64,000 bases of DNA from Aeoliella straminimaris (GCF_024054565.1 NZ_JAMXLR010000026.1:310001-374000), one strand, 5' to 3'. Positions 17,814 to 27,671 are shown, counted from the first letter of the stretch. Notes: generated by a model from the letters alone, not told the origin. Program-made: numbers and translations.

Positions 17814-20507
17814 ATGTCGCCACGACTGCTAATCGTCGCCTATTTCACAGCCCTATCGCTGCTAGCGGTGGGGTGTAGTCCCACGTTTTACCGCCGCCAG
17901 GCCGACCGCCAGGCGGAGTGCCTGGTCAACCAGAAGGCAGTGCCAGCCGATGGTATCCCGGGCAGCTACAACATCGCGATCGATCCGCGGTCGCGCATGT
18001 TCGACCCATTCGACCCGGATGTTGAACCAATGCCTCCGGACGATCCCACGAGCGCCCAATACATGGAGTGCGTGGACGGCAAACGTGGTTCGGCCGAGTG
18101 GCGGAAACTGCCCAAGACCAGTTTTGTTGATAACCCGCGCTGGCAGCAGTACTTGCCGCGCAACGAAGAAGGCGACATCGCACTCGACCAGCAAGCCGCC
18201 ATGGAGATGGCACTGCTGCAGTCGACCAGCTATCAGTCGCAACTGGAAGAACTCTACCTATCGGCCCTGGATGTGTCATTCGAGCGGTTCCGCTTCGACA
18301 CCCAGTTCTTCGGCGGGTCGCAGATCGTCTATCGCACCGAAGGTTCAGGTCGTGGCGGCGACAGCACTTTGAACGTCTCGCCCTTCAGTTCGGCGGCCGG
18401 GCCCAGCATCGATAACAATCGGCTACGGGCCGAGACGCTAACAGCCACGGGTGGCGAATTCGTGGTCGGACTGGCCAACTCGCTGGTGTGGCAGTTCTCC
18501 GGTTCCGACAACTATACCGGCTCCACGCTGCTGGACTTCAGTCTGGTGCAACCCTTGCTGCGAGCCGGCGGCCGGGTGGTGGTGCTCGAGCGACTCACCA
18601 TTGCCGAGCGAGCCCTGCTGGCAAACGTCCGCCAGATGGAACGCTATCGCCGCGGCTTTTACGCCGAGATCATCACGGGCCGCGATTCGGGTGGCGGTCC
18701 TTCGCGGCGAGGTGGCTTCTTCGGCGGCGCGGGTCTGGAAGGCTTCTCGGGCGTCGGCGGTGGTGGCTTCGGCCGCGTCGGTGGTTTTGGTGGGTTTGGC
18801 GGCGGTGGTGGCGGCGGGTTTACCGGCGGTGCTGGTGCTGCCCAGGCGGGGGGTTTCCTCGGCCTGCTGCAGGACCAACAGGAACTGCGTAACCAGCGGG
18901 CCAATGTGACGGCGCTAAAGGCCAGCGTGTCGCAGTTGCAGGCTACCTTCGAGGCGGGTCGCATCGATCGATTTCAAGTCGACCTGGCTCGCCAGGCGTT
19001 ATTCCAAGCCCAGAGTCTGTTGCTGCAACAGGAAAATGCCTATCGCGCTTCACTCGAATCGTTTCAGACTGATATTGGCCTGCCACCCGAGTTGGCAGTC
19101 GCCATCCGGGATCCCTACCTCGACCGGTTCAATCTGTTGGATCCGGACCTGGAAGGCTTGAAATACGATGTGGCCAACGTGCTCGATACGCTTCGCGACC
19201 GCCGGCAACAACTGCTGGAAGCGGGGCCCGACGACGCGGCGCTGCGGGCCTTGGCTACCGAGGAACTGGAAGCAACGCATGAGGCCATCGACGATCTGGT
19301 GGCAGCCATTGCCGTGCGGCTCGAGGCCGTGAAAGAGGACTTCGTCAAGCTGGACGTGGCCCTGCCACAGCGGCGCGAATCGCTCGAGCAACTGGTCACG
19401 CGCCCGGAGGTGTTGCAGGCGGAAATCGACACCTCGCTGCTGAGCGTCGAGCACCTGAACGAGTACGTCGCCAACCGGCGGAGCGAACTGGTCCGCCTGC
19501 AGCAAGTGTTTGAAAAGACCCTGCAGGATCTGACGGAGCTGCCCGGCAGCGACACCAACGAAGATATCGAAGCACGCTTGCGAAACACGACCGAACTGCT
19601 GGGGCGCACCTCGGGCGAGTTGCTGGAGCTGTCGCTGCTGCAAGCCAGCGTGCGGCTCGAAACCGTGGCCATTAAGCCGATCGAGCTCCAGCCGGCTCAG
19701 GCCTTGGCCATTGCCAGCGCCCACCGCCGCGACTGGATGAACGCCCGGGCCAACCTGGTCGATACCTGGCGACTGATCAAGTTCAACGCCAACGAACTGG
19801 AAAGCAGCCTCGACCTGGTGGTGAACGGCGAGATTGGCAACGTGGGGCAGAACCCCTTCAACATCGAAGCGAGCAACAGCGCGCTGCAGTTTGGTCTTCG
19901 GTTCGATGCACCACTCACACGGCTGGCCGAACGCAACGTCTACCGCCAATCGCTAATCGAATATCAACAGGCTCGGCGCAGCTATTATCAGTATCGCGAC
20001 CAAGTGTACTTGGGGCTCCGCAATCGGCTGCGGCAGATGCGTTTGGACGAGATCAACCTCGAGCTCCGCCGGGCGGCGGTCCAACTTGCGATTTCGCAGG
20101 TCGATTTAACGCAATTGCGTCTAAGCGAACCCCCTCAGCCAGGCGAGACCGCCGAACTGGGAAACACCACCGCTCGCGACTTGGTTCAATCGCTGTCGGA
20201 TCTGCTGAACGTGCAAAACGACTTCCTGAGCGTATGGGTCGACTATGCGGTGCAGCAGGTCTCGCTGGAGTTCGATCTGGGCGTCATGGAAATCGATTCG
20301 CGGGGTATCCGCATCGATTCGCAGGTACCCTACTCCGCGTATCTCACCAATCTGCCCGTCTATCCCAGCGATCTGTACCCTGGCATGGGATGTGGTCCTC
20401 CGCTGGAGACCCGCGACGCGGGCGAAGTTCTGGAGGAAATCGAGCCGTTGTTGGACGAAATCGAGCAGCCGCTCGAGATGCTGCCAGCACCGGAGAGCGA
20501 CGAGTAA
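17814..20507 (+). CDS. TolC-family outer membrane efflux lipoprotein
   Basis: An 897-residue TolC-like duct protein, about twice the usual 420-500 residues. The N-terminus has a lipoprotein signal with a plausible lipobox (LLAVGC, Cys21). OEP-type regions lie before and after a long central coiled coil (about residues 420-610), and a terminal repeat holds the typical VYLGLRNRLRQM and ARDLVQSLSDLLNVQNDFLS phrases. Residues about 290-350 form a glycine-rich insertion (FGGFGGGGGGGFTGG core). The start at 17814 keeps the lipobox near the N-terminus; the frame begins 12 codons earlier. It leads the MacA/MacB-like genes on the same strand, so a tripartite efflux role is well supported. Confidence 0.85.
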   Translation: MSPRLLIVAYFTALSLLAVGCSPTFYRRQADRQAECLVNQKAVPADGIPGSYNIAIDPRSRMFDPFDPDVEPMPPDDPTSAQYMECVDGKRGSAEWRKLPKTSFVDNPRWQQYLPRNEEGDIALDQQAAMEMALLQSTSYQSQLEELYLSALDVSFERFRFDTQFFGGSQIVYRTEGSGRGGDSTLNVSPFSSAAGPSIDNNRLRAETLTATGGEFVVGLANSLVWQFSGSDNYTGSTLLDFSLVQPLLRAGGRVVVLERLTIAERALLANVRQMERYRRGFYAEIITGRDSGGGPSRRGGFFGGAGLEGFSGVGGGGFGRVGGFGGFGGGGGGGFTGGAGAAQAGGFLGLLQDQQELRNQRANVTALKASVSQLQATFEAGRIDRFQVDLARQALFQAQSLLLQQENAYRASLESFQTDIGLPPELAVAIRDPYLDRFNLLDPDLEGLKYDVANVLDTLRDRRQQLLEAGPDDAALRALATEELEATHEAIDDLVAAIAVRLEAVKEDFVKLDVALPQRRESLEQLVTRPEVLQAEIDTSLLSVEHLNEYVANRRSELVRLQQVFEKTLQDLTELPGSDTNEDIEARLRNTTELLGRTSGELLELSLLQASVRLETVAIKPIELQPAQALAIASAHRRDWMNARANLVDTWRLIKFNANELESSLDLVVNGEIGNVGQNPFNIEASNSALQFGLRFDAPLTRLAERNVYRQSLIEYQQARRSYYQYRDQVYLGLRNRLRQMRLDEINLELRRAAVQLAISQVDLTQLRLSEPPQPGETAELGNTTARDLVQSLSDLLNVQNDFLSVWVDYAVQQVSLEFDLGVMEIDSRGIRIDSQVPYSAYLTNLPVYPSDLYPGMGCGPPLETRDAGEVLEEIEPLLDEIEQPLEMLPAPESDE

Positions 20508-20590
20508 AAGGGGAAGGTTTGACGCCCGACCGGTCTTTTTGGCGGTGTGTGGGGTTCAATATTGTTGGAGCAGAGTGGGGTCAAACGAGG

Positions 20591-20618
20591 TGGCGAGTTG
20601 CCGCCGATCCCCTATAAT
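20591..20618 (+). promoter_or_regulatory. Promoter upstream of macA-like gene
   Basis: A perfect -10 box TATAAT (20613-20618) with a weak -35-like TGGCGA (20591-20596) 16 bp upstream, located 41 bp before the adaptor start. It suggests the MacA/MacB part can be transcribed separately from the TolC-like gene. Confidence 0.4.
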
Positions 20619-20659
20619 ACAGTTCCCCCTTTTTCGTCCCACCTATCAGGCTTAAAGTC

Positions 20660-22189
20660 ATGGTGCCTTCCAACGGCCAGCGTCCACCGCGCGGCCTTGT
20701 CCAAATCTTGCTCGTCGCTGTTCTCGCCATTGCAGCGATCGCCGGCGGTGTGCTCTGGTACCGCTCCACTACCACGAACGATGAAGCCTCGCATCTGGTG
20801 CTGCATGAAGTGGAGCGCGACGATTTCGAACTGTCCATCACCGAACGGGGTGAGTTGGAAGCCGCCGGTGTGACCGAAGTCCGCTCGGAGGTCAAAACCC
20901 AGAATCAGCCCGGTCTGGCGATCCTCCGCGTCGTGGAGGAAGGCGTCCACGTTAAAGCGGGCGATTTCCTGCTGGAGCTCGACTCCTCAGCTCTGGATGC
21001 CGAACGAACCACCCAGCAAAACGTGGTCAACCTGGCCGAAGCAACGGTGGTGGAGACCCGCAACCTGTACGAAACGGCTCTCATCGCCAAAGAAGAGTAC
21101 ATCCAGGGCACTTACATCCAGGAACGCACCACCATCGAAGGCGAGATCTTCGTGGCCGAGGAGAACCTGAACCGCGCCCGCGAGTACTACCAGTTCAGCC
21201 AAAAGCTGGCCGCCAAAGGTCACATCAACGAGCTGCAACTCGAGGCCGACAAGTTTGCCGTCGAGAAGTCGGAAAAAGAGCTGGAGGCCGCCAAGACCAA
21301 GCTGCACGTGCTGGATGACTACACCAGGCCCAAGATGATCAAGCAGCTCGATAGCGACATCGTCATTACCGAGGCCAAGTGGGGTTCGGCCAAGAAGAGC
21401 TACGAACTGGAACTCGAGACGCTGCAGGAAATCGAAGACCAGATCGCCAAGTGCACGATCTACGCCCCCAAAGACGGAGTGGTCATCTACAACAACGACC
21501 GCGATCGGCACGGCAACGAAGACTGGATTGTCGAGGAAGGTGCCGAGGTCCGCGAACGGCAGGTCATCTTCCGCCTGCCCGACTCGTCCGCCATGCGAGT
21601 CGAGCTGAAGGTAAACGAAGCCCTGGTGCAGTACGTCAAGGCGGGACTGCCGGCCACCGTGCGACCCATCGGCACGGACGGACTGGAGCTTCACGGTCAG
21701 GTCACCAGCGTGAGCCGTTACGCCGAGCCTGGCAACTGGCGAAAAGCAGACGTGAAAGAATACAAGGCCTACGTCTCGATCGAAGAGGAGTCCGACGGAC
21801 TACGCTCGGGCATGACCGCTTCGGTCACGGTGAAGTGCGATTTTGTAGCCGATGCCATTCAGATTCCGGTCCAGTCGGTGCTGCCCCACGGCGACGACTT
21901 TTACTGCCTGGTTCGCAAGGCAGGCAAGTGGACACCCCAGAAGCTGAAGGTCGGCCCTACCAACACCGAGTTCTTCGTCATCGAACAAGGTGTCGACGAA
22001 GGCGACCTGGTGGCGATGAACCCGCGTCAGTACCTGGCCTCGGTGGAACTGCCGGAACTGCCTCCGACGAAACAAAAGGGGAATAGACTGCCCGGTCCGC
22101 CCACCACGGAGGAATCTGTAGCCGATTCGACCGAACCGGCCCAAACCACTCCCACTGCCGCGACCAAAGAAGATCAAACCGCCACCTGA
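20660..22189 (+). CDS. MacA-like periplasmic adaptor (RND/HlyD family)
   Basis: A 509-residue membrane fusion protein. An N-terminal anchor (ILLVAVLAIAAIAGGVLWY, about residues 15-33) is followed by a lipoyl-like half with VTEVRSEVKTQNQPGLAIL, a coiled-coil hairpin (about 110-240), the second half (CTIYAPKDGVVIYNN) and beta-barrel/membrane-proximal domains (IQIPVQSVLPHGDDFYCLV). The C-terminal 40 residues are Pro/Thr-rich and probably disordered. It precedes an ATPase and an FtsX-type permease in the order expected for MacA-MacB-like efflux or for a lipoprotein/lipid exporter. Substrate unknown. Confidence 0.87.
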   Translation: MVPSNGQRPPRGLVQILLVAVLAIAAIAGGVLWYRSTTTNDEASHLVLHEVERDDFELSITERGELEAAGVTEVRSEVKTQNQPGLAILRVVEEGVHVKAGDFLLELDSSALDAERTTQQNVVNLAEATVVETRNLYETALIAKEEYIQGTYIQERTTIEGEIFVAEENLNRAREYYQFSQKLAAKGHINELQLEADKFAVEKSEKELEAAKTKLHVLDDYTRPKMIKQLDSDIVITEAKWGSAKKSYELELETLQEIEDQIAKCTIYAPKDGVVIYNNDRDRHGNEDWIVEEGAEVRERQVIFRLPDSSAMRVELKVNEALVQYVKAGLPATVRPIGTDGLELHGQVTSVSRYAEPGNWRKADVKEYKAYVSIEEESDGLRSGMTASVTVKCDFVADAIQIPVQSVLPHGDDFYCLVRKAGKWTPQKLKVGPTNTEFFVIEQGVDEGDLVAMNPRQYLASVELPELPPTKQKGNRLPGPPTTEESVADSTEPAQTTPTAATKEDQTAT

Positions 22190-22250
22190 CGATTCACCAA
22201 CTAGCGACGCCTCTTCAATTTCTCTCCGTAGGTAGTTTTCCTTCCGCCGT

Positions 22251-22967
22251 ATGTTCACCTCCCGGCCCGCCACCGGTTCTCTCGCAGCCAGCATCCACAA
22301 CCTGCACAAGCAGTACGTCCTGGGTGGCGAGACCGTGCACGCCCTGCGAGATGTTTCGTTCGACGTACCGCGGGGCGACTACATCTCGATCATGGGGCCA
22401 TCGGGATCCGGCAAGAGCACCCTGCTGAACCTGCTGGGCTGTCTCGACACGCCCACCAGCGGCAACTTCTTTCTCGGCGACCTGGATGTCGCTGCCATCG
22501 ACGACGACCATCGGGCCGAAGTTCGCTCGACGCTCATCGGCTTTGTGTTCCAATCGTTCTACCTGCTGCCAGCACTTACTGTGGTAGAGAACATCGAGGT
22601 CCCCCTGCTCTACAGCGGGCGGCTCGATCGTGAAGCACGCCAACGAGCAATCCACTTGGCCGAACAAGTGGGGCTGGGCTCGCGACTTGGCCACCGCCCC
22701 ACGCAGCTCTCCGGTGGCCAACAACAGCGCGTCGCCATCGCCCGCAGTCTGGTGAACGATCCCCGGTTCCTGCTGGCCGACGAACCCACGGGAAATCTCG
22801 ACTCGCAAACCACCACCGAAATCCTCGAGCTGTTGGACAATTTGAACAAAGAAGGACGGACCATCCTGCTGGTGACCCATGAACCCGAAGTGGCCGAGCA
22901 CACGAAGCGCAAGATCGTACTGCGTGACGGCCGGGTTCAGATCGACGAGAGGATGCGCCCATGTTAG
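22251..22967 (+). CDS. MacB/LolD-like ABC transporter ATPase
   Basis: A 238-residue ATPase with Walker A GPSGSGKST, Q-loop region (GFVFQSFYLLPALTV), signature LSGGQQQR and Walker B LLADEPTGNLD, the hallmark of the LolD/MacB/FtsE branch. It energises the adjacent permease. The coding end overlaps the permease start by 7 bp (22961-22967), which suggests translational coupling. In Escherichia coli MacB the ATPase and permease are one chain; here they are two, as in many bacteria. The start at 22251 gives a 17-residue leader before the first ATPase strand. Confidence 0.93.
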   Translation: MFTSRPATGSLAASIHNLHKQYVLGGETVHALRDVSFDVPRGDYISIMGPSGSGKSTLLNLLGCLDTPTSGNFFLGDLDVAAIDDDHRAEVRSTLIGFVFQSFYLLPALTVVENIEVPLLYSGRLDREARQRAIHLAEQVGLGSRLGHRPTQLSGGQQQRVAIARSLVNDPRFLLADEPTGNLDSQTTTEILELLDNLNKEGRTILLVTHEPEVAEHTKRKIVLRDGRVQIDERMRPC

Positions 22968-24274
22968 CCTGGTGGCGAACAATTCGGCTGAGCATCAAGG
23001 AGCTGATGCTGCACCCTCTCCGCTCGTCGCTCACGGTGCTGGGCATCTTTATTGGTGTCTCGAGCGTTATCTGGCTCTTGGCCATTGGCGAGGGCATCGG
23101 TCGCAAGGCGGAAGAGCAGATCGTCGATCTAGGCGCCCGAAATATCATCCTCAACACGGTGAAGCCATCGGGCGATCAGGCGGGCGAAGGTCTCTACGGC
23201 GTGACGCGGGAGGACTTTCGCCGGCTGAAAAACACGCTGGAGGGTCATCTGGAGCGCACCGTGCCCATCCGCGCACTGTCCAAGGAATTTGGCCGCGGTC
23301 CCCGCACAATGGAAGGCCGACTGGTAGGGACCACCGCCGGTTTTCTGGAAGTCATGCGGATGGACGTGGAGGAAGGGGGCCGCTTTTTCGCCCCAATCGA
23401 CAGCATCGAAGAACGACCCTACTGCGTACTCGGCCCCGAAGCGCGTAACGAGCTGGTACCGTACGGTGACCCGATCGGCGCCACGGTTCGCATTGGCGAT
23501 GAGTTCTACGAAGTCATCGGCGTGATGAAGCAGAAGAAATCGCACAGCTCGGACGAGAAGATCAAGACCGACGACTATTCGAAAGACATCTACATCCCCA
23601 TCGAGACTTTCTGGCGCCGGATTGGGGATGTCATCATCACCACCGGTAGCGGGTTGTTCAAACGCGACATCGTCGAGGTCTCGCAAATCGTGCTCGAGGT
23701 GCAAGAACAAGACCAGGTACTGGAAATGGCTCAAGTGGTGCAAGACACCCTGGCGGCCGAGCACACAATGCCCGACTATACCATGACGGTGCCTTTCGAG
23801 CTGTTGGAACAAGCTCGCACCACACGACTGTTGTTCATTGTGTTCTTGGGCATGATCGCCGCCATCTCGCTGGTGGTAGGTGGCATCGGCATCATGAACA
23901 TCATGTTGGCCACCGTGACCGAACGCACCCGCGAAATTGGCATCCGTCGCGCACTGGGCGCCAAACGGCACGATATCACCCGGCAGTTTCTCATTGAATC
24001 GATCGTGCTTTCCACCATCGGTGGCCTGCTGGGCATCGCCGCTGGGCTGACTTGCCCGCTGCTGGCCAGTCCGGTGCGGCGAACCTTGTTCTACCTATTC
24101 CCTTCGCAGATGGCAGCGTTGCCGGAGGAGATCCGCAATGTCGAACCCATGTTGGTGACGTGGTCGATACCTCTGTCGCTGGCCATTGCGGTCGCCGTCG
24201 GCGTGCTGTTTGGCGTCTATCCAGCCATGAAAGCCGCTCAATTGGACCCCATCGAGGCGCTCCGCCACGAGTAA
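22961..24274 (+). CDS. MacB-like FtsX-type ABC permease
   Basis: A 437-residue permease. The first helix is about residues 25-45 (SLTVLGIFIGVSSVIWLLAI), followed by a periplasmic MacB_PCD domain (about 50-280), then three C-terminal helices around 287-312, 340-358 and 400-420. The FtsX coupling segment with TERTREIGIRRALGAKRHDI follows the second helix, and the end is PAMKAAQLDPIEALRHE, nearly identical to the MacB family C-terminus. It completes the mechanotransmission-type exporter formed with the preceding adaptor and ATPase. Periplasmic substrate rather than true transmembrane transport is the family precedent. Confidence 0.93.
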   Translation: MLAWWRTIRLSIKELMLHPLRSSLTVLGIFIGVSSVIWLLAIGEGIGRKAEEQIVDLGARNIILNTVKPSGDQAGEGLYGVTREDFRRLKNTLEGHLERTVPIRALSKEFGRGPRTMEGRLVGTTAGFLEVMRMDVEEGGRFFAPIDSIEERPYCVLGPEARNELVPYGDPIGATVRIGDEFYEVIGVMKQKKSHSSDEKIKTDDYSKDIYIPIETFWRRIGDVIITTGSGLFKRDIVEVSQIVLEVQEQDQVLEMAQVVQDTLAAEHTMPDYTMTVPFELLEQARTTRLLFIVFLGMIAAISLVVGGIGIMNIMLATVTERTREIGIRRALGAKRHDITRQFLIESIVLSTIGGLLGIAAGLTCPLLASPVRRTLFYLFPSQMAALPEEIRNVEPMLVTWSIPLSLAIAVAVGVLFGVYPAMKAAQLDPIEALRHE

Positions 24275-24593
24275 CCTGCAGTGCCCCCAGCCGGCGTCAT
24301 TGTCTACATAAAACCAACTACTCGCCTCTGCTACGCGAGAAGTCAGGTTAGGGACGCGGTCGTTTTTATCGTACCGAGCGCACCAATCGTTAGTTTCCTG
24401 CCAGGCGGAGGCTGCATAATCGTTTCAGCCTGAACTACCAACGCGAGGATTCCGCAGAATGTGCGAAAAGGCACGGCACACAATCGACATATAGTATGCT
24501 TTCGGTACGCCAGGCCGCGCTAGTTGCAGTGAGCGCAACGACTTGGGCATTTCCTCTACGGCAATGCCTGACGCAAAACATGGGAGCCCTAAG
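24275..24593. other. Intergenic region between efflux operon and Hpt gene
   Basis: No gene is supported in these 319 bp. Base composition is closer to neutral than in the flanking genes, consistent with regulatory DNA. A GGGAG ribosome-binding sequence (24582-24586) ends the region. No clear intrinsic terminator follows the permease gene. Confidence 0.4.
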
Positions 24594-24965
24594 ATGAAAA
24601 CCGACACCCTCGACAGGTACTCAAAGGTGCTAGATGTTCAAGACCTGGTGAGTCGATGTATGGGAAACATCGACTTTGCTTGCCGCGTGCTACAGATCCT
24701 GAGCGAACGCTGCGACAGCGACATGGAAGGCCTGGAGCAAGCCGCCGCCCAAAGCGACTTCGACCAGGTCTATCACATCTCACATCGACTCAAAGGCGCA
24801 TTCGCTAACGCTTCGGCCAAGAACATGAGCCGACTGGCAGACGAAGTCTGCAGCGCATCGCGGGATAAGAACGAGAGCGACTCGCTAGAAAAGACCTGCA
24901 AACTGCGAGACGAGTGGGATGAGTTCATGGCCATGGTGCGCAGTGAACTGGACCAGGCAATCTAG
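24594..24965 (+). CDS. Stand-alone Hpt phosphotransfer protein
   Basis: A 123-residue protein that is almost entirely one histidine phosphotransfer domain. The motif HRLKGAFANAS places the phosphorylatable His at residue 64 (ISHRLKG). The surrounding helices have the expected pattern, with an upstream FDQVYHISH helix and a downstream MSRLADEVC helix. It would shuttle phosphoryl groups between a hybrid kinase receiver and a response regulator. The start is set by GGGAG seven bases upstream of the ATG; a longer frame begins at 24543. An HD-GYP response regulator follows after 79 bp on the same strand, so co-transcription is likely. The hybrid kinase at 29708 lacks an Hpt domain and is a candidate partner. 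Confidence 0.85.
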   Translation: MKTDTLDRYSKVLDVQDLVSRCMGNIDFACRVLQILSERCDSDMEGLEQAAAQSDFDQVYHISHRLKGAFANASAKNMSRLADEVCSASRDKNESDSLEKTCKLRDEWDEFMAMVRSELDQAI

Positions 24966-25044
24966 GACCGCACACAACAAAACCAAAACTCAGCTGGCGC
25001 ACAGACGATTGGCCGTCGTCCCCCGGCGCACACGGTATAACCCA

Positions 25045-26091
25045 ATGACCAAAGTACTCGTAATTGACGACGATCCTGTTTCGGCAGAAATGCTCAGGGG
25101 CACGCTGGAACACTTCGGCTACGAAGTGCAATACGAGTGCGACGGCGTGGAAGGTTTCGAGCGGATACGTTCGGGTGAGTACAGCATCGTGATCTCCGAC
25201 TGGGACATGCCCGGCATGCGAGGTGACGAATTGTGCCGGATGGTTCGCGATCGCCAATGGAGCGGCTACATCTATTTCATCCTGCTCACGTCGCACGGCG
25301 ACATGGCGCATCTGGTCAGCGGATTGCGTTCGGGGGCCGATGACTTCCTGGTCAAGCCTTTCCATCCGGAAGAACTGCGGGTGCGTCTACGAACCGGCGA
25401 GCGTTTGCTCGCCATGGAGAGCCGCGACGTCCTGCTGTTCACGCTGGCCAAGCTCACCGAGTCGCGCGACAACGAAACCGGATTGCACCTGGAACGCATG
25501 CGCGAGTACGGTCGCGTGCTGACCGAGGAACTGTCGCTGTGGAAGGAGTTCAAGGACGAGGTCGATGGCGACTTCGTGCAGATGATGTACCTGACGTTGC
25601 CTCTGCACGACATCGGCAAGGTAGGTATCCCGGACAGCATTCTGCTGAAACCTGGCAAGCTGACGACCGAAGAATTCGAAGTCATGAAGCAGCACGCGGC
25701 GATCGGCGGAAACACGCTGGCTGCCGCCGTGGAAGTGAATCCCCACGCCAAATACCTGCAAATCGCCCGCGACATCGCCTACTACCACCACGAAAAGTGG
25801 GATGGCAGCGGCTACCCCTTTGGCCTGGCGGGCGACAATATTCCCCTGTGTGGGCGGATTACTGCTCTGGCCGACGTGTACGATGCGTTGACTTCCAAAC
25901 GCGTGTACAAGGACAAGTTCTCCAACGACAAGGCCAAGTCGATCATTCTCGAGGGATCGGGCAGGCACTTCGACCCTCGCATCGTGGAAGCCTTTCTGGC
26001 AAACGAGGAACGCTTCCTCGAGATCTCGCGGCAGCTGGATAGCTCGCATGCCAAGGCCGAAGCCCCTCCGTTGGTGCCCGCCACGGTCTGA
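25045..26091 (+). CDS. Response regulator with HD-GYP phosphodiesterase domain
   Basis: A 348-residue RpfG-like regulator. The receiver domain (1-120) has the acidic pocket DDD at 8-10, phospho-acceptor Asp52 (SDWDMPG) and the conserved Lys in DFLVKPF. The HD-GYP domain (about 145-335) has the metal ligands LHDIGK, a HAAIGG helix, and YHHEKWDGSGYP with the GYP triad, then GRITALADVYDALTS. These residues are the catalytic set, so it should hydrolyse cyclic-di-GMP when its receiver is phosphorylated. The ATG at 25045 puts the first beta strand at residue 3; the open frame extends upstream without domain content. The preceding Hpt gene suggests a phosphorelay input. Confidence 0.93.
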   Translation: MTKVLVIDDDPVSAEMLRGTLEHFGYEVQYECDGVEGFERIRSGEYSIVISDWDMPGMRGDELCRMVRDRQWSGYIYFILLTSHGDMAHLVSGLRSGADDFLVKPFHPEELRVRLRTGERLLAMESRDVLLFTLAKLTESRDNETGLHLERMREYGRVLTEELSLWKEFKDEVDGDFVQMMYLTLPLHDIGKVGIPDSILLKPGKLTTEEFEVMKQHAAIGGNTLAAAVEVNPHAKYLQIARDIAYYHHEKWDGSGYPFGLAGDNIPLCGRITALADVYDALTSKRVYKDKFSNDKAKSIILEGSGRHFDPRIVEAFLANEERFLEISRQLDSSHAKAEAPPLVPATV

Positions 26092-26306
26092 GCGCAGCGA
26101 GAGCTATCGCTGCTGGCATCCCTGGAGCTTCTTGTGGTGGATGCCGGAATCTCCAGTTTACCCAATCGTTACAACGCGATCGTCCGGTGCGATACGCACG
26201 TTCCGCACCCCAAACCACGTCAAGCCTTAATAGCTGAGTGGTCGATGCCTGATTCGCCCCCTGTGATGTTTGGCCAATTTCACCCTCGCCCGATCTGTAA
26301 AATACC

Positions 26307-27611
26307 GTGCAAAACCTTCTCTTTCGCGTTGGCTTGCTGCTGAGCCTCCTCGCCCTATTGAATGTTGTCACTCCACGTCGCGTCCTGGCGGATGGCGTAT
26401 CGCTCGATGGGGTGTCGGCCGTGAGCATCGGCCGCGGCGGAACGAACCTCGGCTTCGCCGACAATGGATCGATGATCCATGATAACCCCGGAGCCATGGG
26501 ACAAATGGACGCCGACGGGATGCTACAGATCGGCATTAACACCATGTTCTCGCAGTTCGACTATGGCGACTCGGACAACGTGCAGCACCGGTCGCAGAAC
26601 CAGATGTATCCGCTGCCTGAGATCGCCTGGATCACGCGCCTCAATCCCCAGTGGACGGTCGGCTTCGGGCTCTATACGCCGACGGGATTTGGTTCCGTCT
26701 ACAACCTGGATGGCCCTGCGCCGGTCGCCACCGGTCCCCAGCGTTACGAATCGTTCGGTTCGCTGACCAAAGTGCTGTTCGGCGCTTCATATACGCCGCT
26801 GAATCACGAGTACCTGTCGATCGGCGGCACGATTGGCCCCGGCATCTCGTTCCTCAACCTCGAAGGCCCTTACACTTTGCAGGGTCCCACGGCCGGTGGG
26901 TTGCCTGGCATACTCGACATGGGCATCGAAGGAGCTGGACTCACCTGGTCGGGCGGTATCTCTTGCCAGCTGACGCCCGATACGTCAGTAGGTTTCTCTT
27001 ACCTCGGCGATGTGAAAGTGCAGGCCGATGGTCACGTGGCACTGAACACGCCGCTGGGCAGCACGCGGTACGAAACCGAAACCGAGATCAAGTGGCCCCG
27101 CACCGTCGGCGGCGGTGTACGGCACCAGGTCGATTGCCGTACCGTTGTGGCGGTGGATCTGCTGTGGACCAACTGGTCGGACGCGTTCGACCATATGGAC
27201 CTGTACCTCAGCGACCCGTCGAACGCTGGCTACCCACCGAACGCCGTGGAGCGTTTTCCGCTCAACTGGCGTGATACGTTTTCTACGCGCGTGGGCATCG
27301 AGCGGATCGTGGCGCCAGGTCACACCGCGCGGGCGGGCTATGTCCATCACAACAGCGCGATCCCCAGCAGCACGATCACGCCCTGGATTCCCGCGGCCCT
27401 GGAGCACGCCTTCTCGTTGGGTTACGGCGTCGAATGGCGAAACTGGGACGTGAACTTCGCCTACATGTACTCGTTTGGGCCAACGGTGGAGGTCGGGACG
27501 AGTGACTTCGTTGGCGGCGATTTCGACAACAGCGTGCATCGAAATCGCACGCACTGCATGGCCATCAGCCTGACCCGTACGTTCGGCCCGGGCTGCAAAT
27601 CATGCCGCTAG
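26307..27611 (+). CDS. FadL/OmpP1/TodX-family outer membrane transporter
   Basis: A 434-residue outer-membrane protein for hydrophobic substrates. A signal peptide (VGLLLSLLALLNVVTP, then VLA before the mature end) precedes the family N-terminus: GVSAVSIGRGGTNLGFADNG, then the NPGAM motif that corresponds to the NPA plug motif of FadL. Many amphipathic strands follow. It starts with GTG at 26307, since no in-frame ATG fits the signal peptide, and no strong ribosome-binding site is seen. The C-terminus LTRTFGPGCKSCR extends a little past a typical barrel end and carries a CxxC. Uptake of long-chain fatty acids or hydrocarbons is known for the family; the substrate here is not known. Confidence 0.85.
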   Translation: MQNLLFRVGLLLSLLALLNVVTPRRVLADGVSLDGVSAVSIGRGGTNLGFADNGSMIHDNPGAMGQMDADGMLQIGINTMFSQFDYGDSDNVQHRSQNQMYPLPEIAWITRLNPQWTVGFGLYTPTGFGSVYNLDGPAPVATGPQRYESFGSLTKVLFGASYTPLNHEYLSIGGTIGPGISFLNLEGPYTLQGPTAGGLPGILDMGIEGAGLTWSGGISCQLTPDTSVGFSYLGDVKVQADGHVALNTPLGSTRYETETEIKWPRTVGGGVRHQVDCRTVVAVDLLWTNWSDAFDHMDLYLSDPSNAGYPPNAVERFPLNWRDTFSTRVGIERIVAPGHTARAGYVHHNSAIPSSTITPWIPAALEHAFSLGYGVEWRNWDVNFAYMYSFGPTVEVGTSDFVGGDFDNSVHRNRTHCMAISLTRTFGPGCKSCR

Positions 27612-27639
27612 TGCAGGCGGAACTCCCCACTGCATAGCC

Positions 27640-27671
27640 AGTCGGCACCCGGCCTGCGCCGGATGCCGACT
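27640..27671. terminator. Bidirectional hairpin between convergent genes
   Basis: Arms AGTCGGCACCCGGC and GCCGGATGCCGACT pair over 14 positions with one mismatch around a CTGC loop. It lies between the FadL-type gene and the convergent methyltransferase gene. No long T-run follows, so it is called by position and stem strength. Confidence 0.55.
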
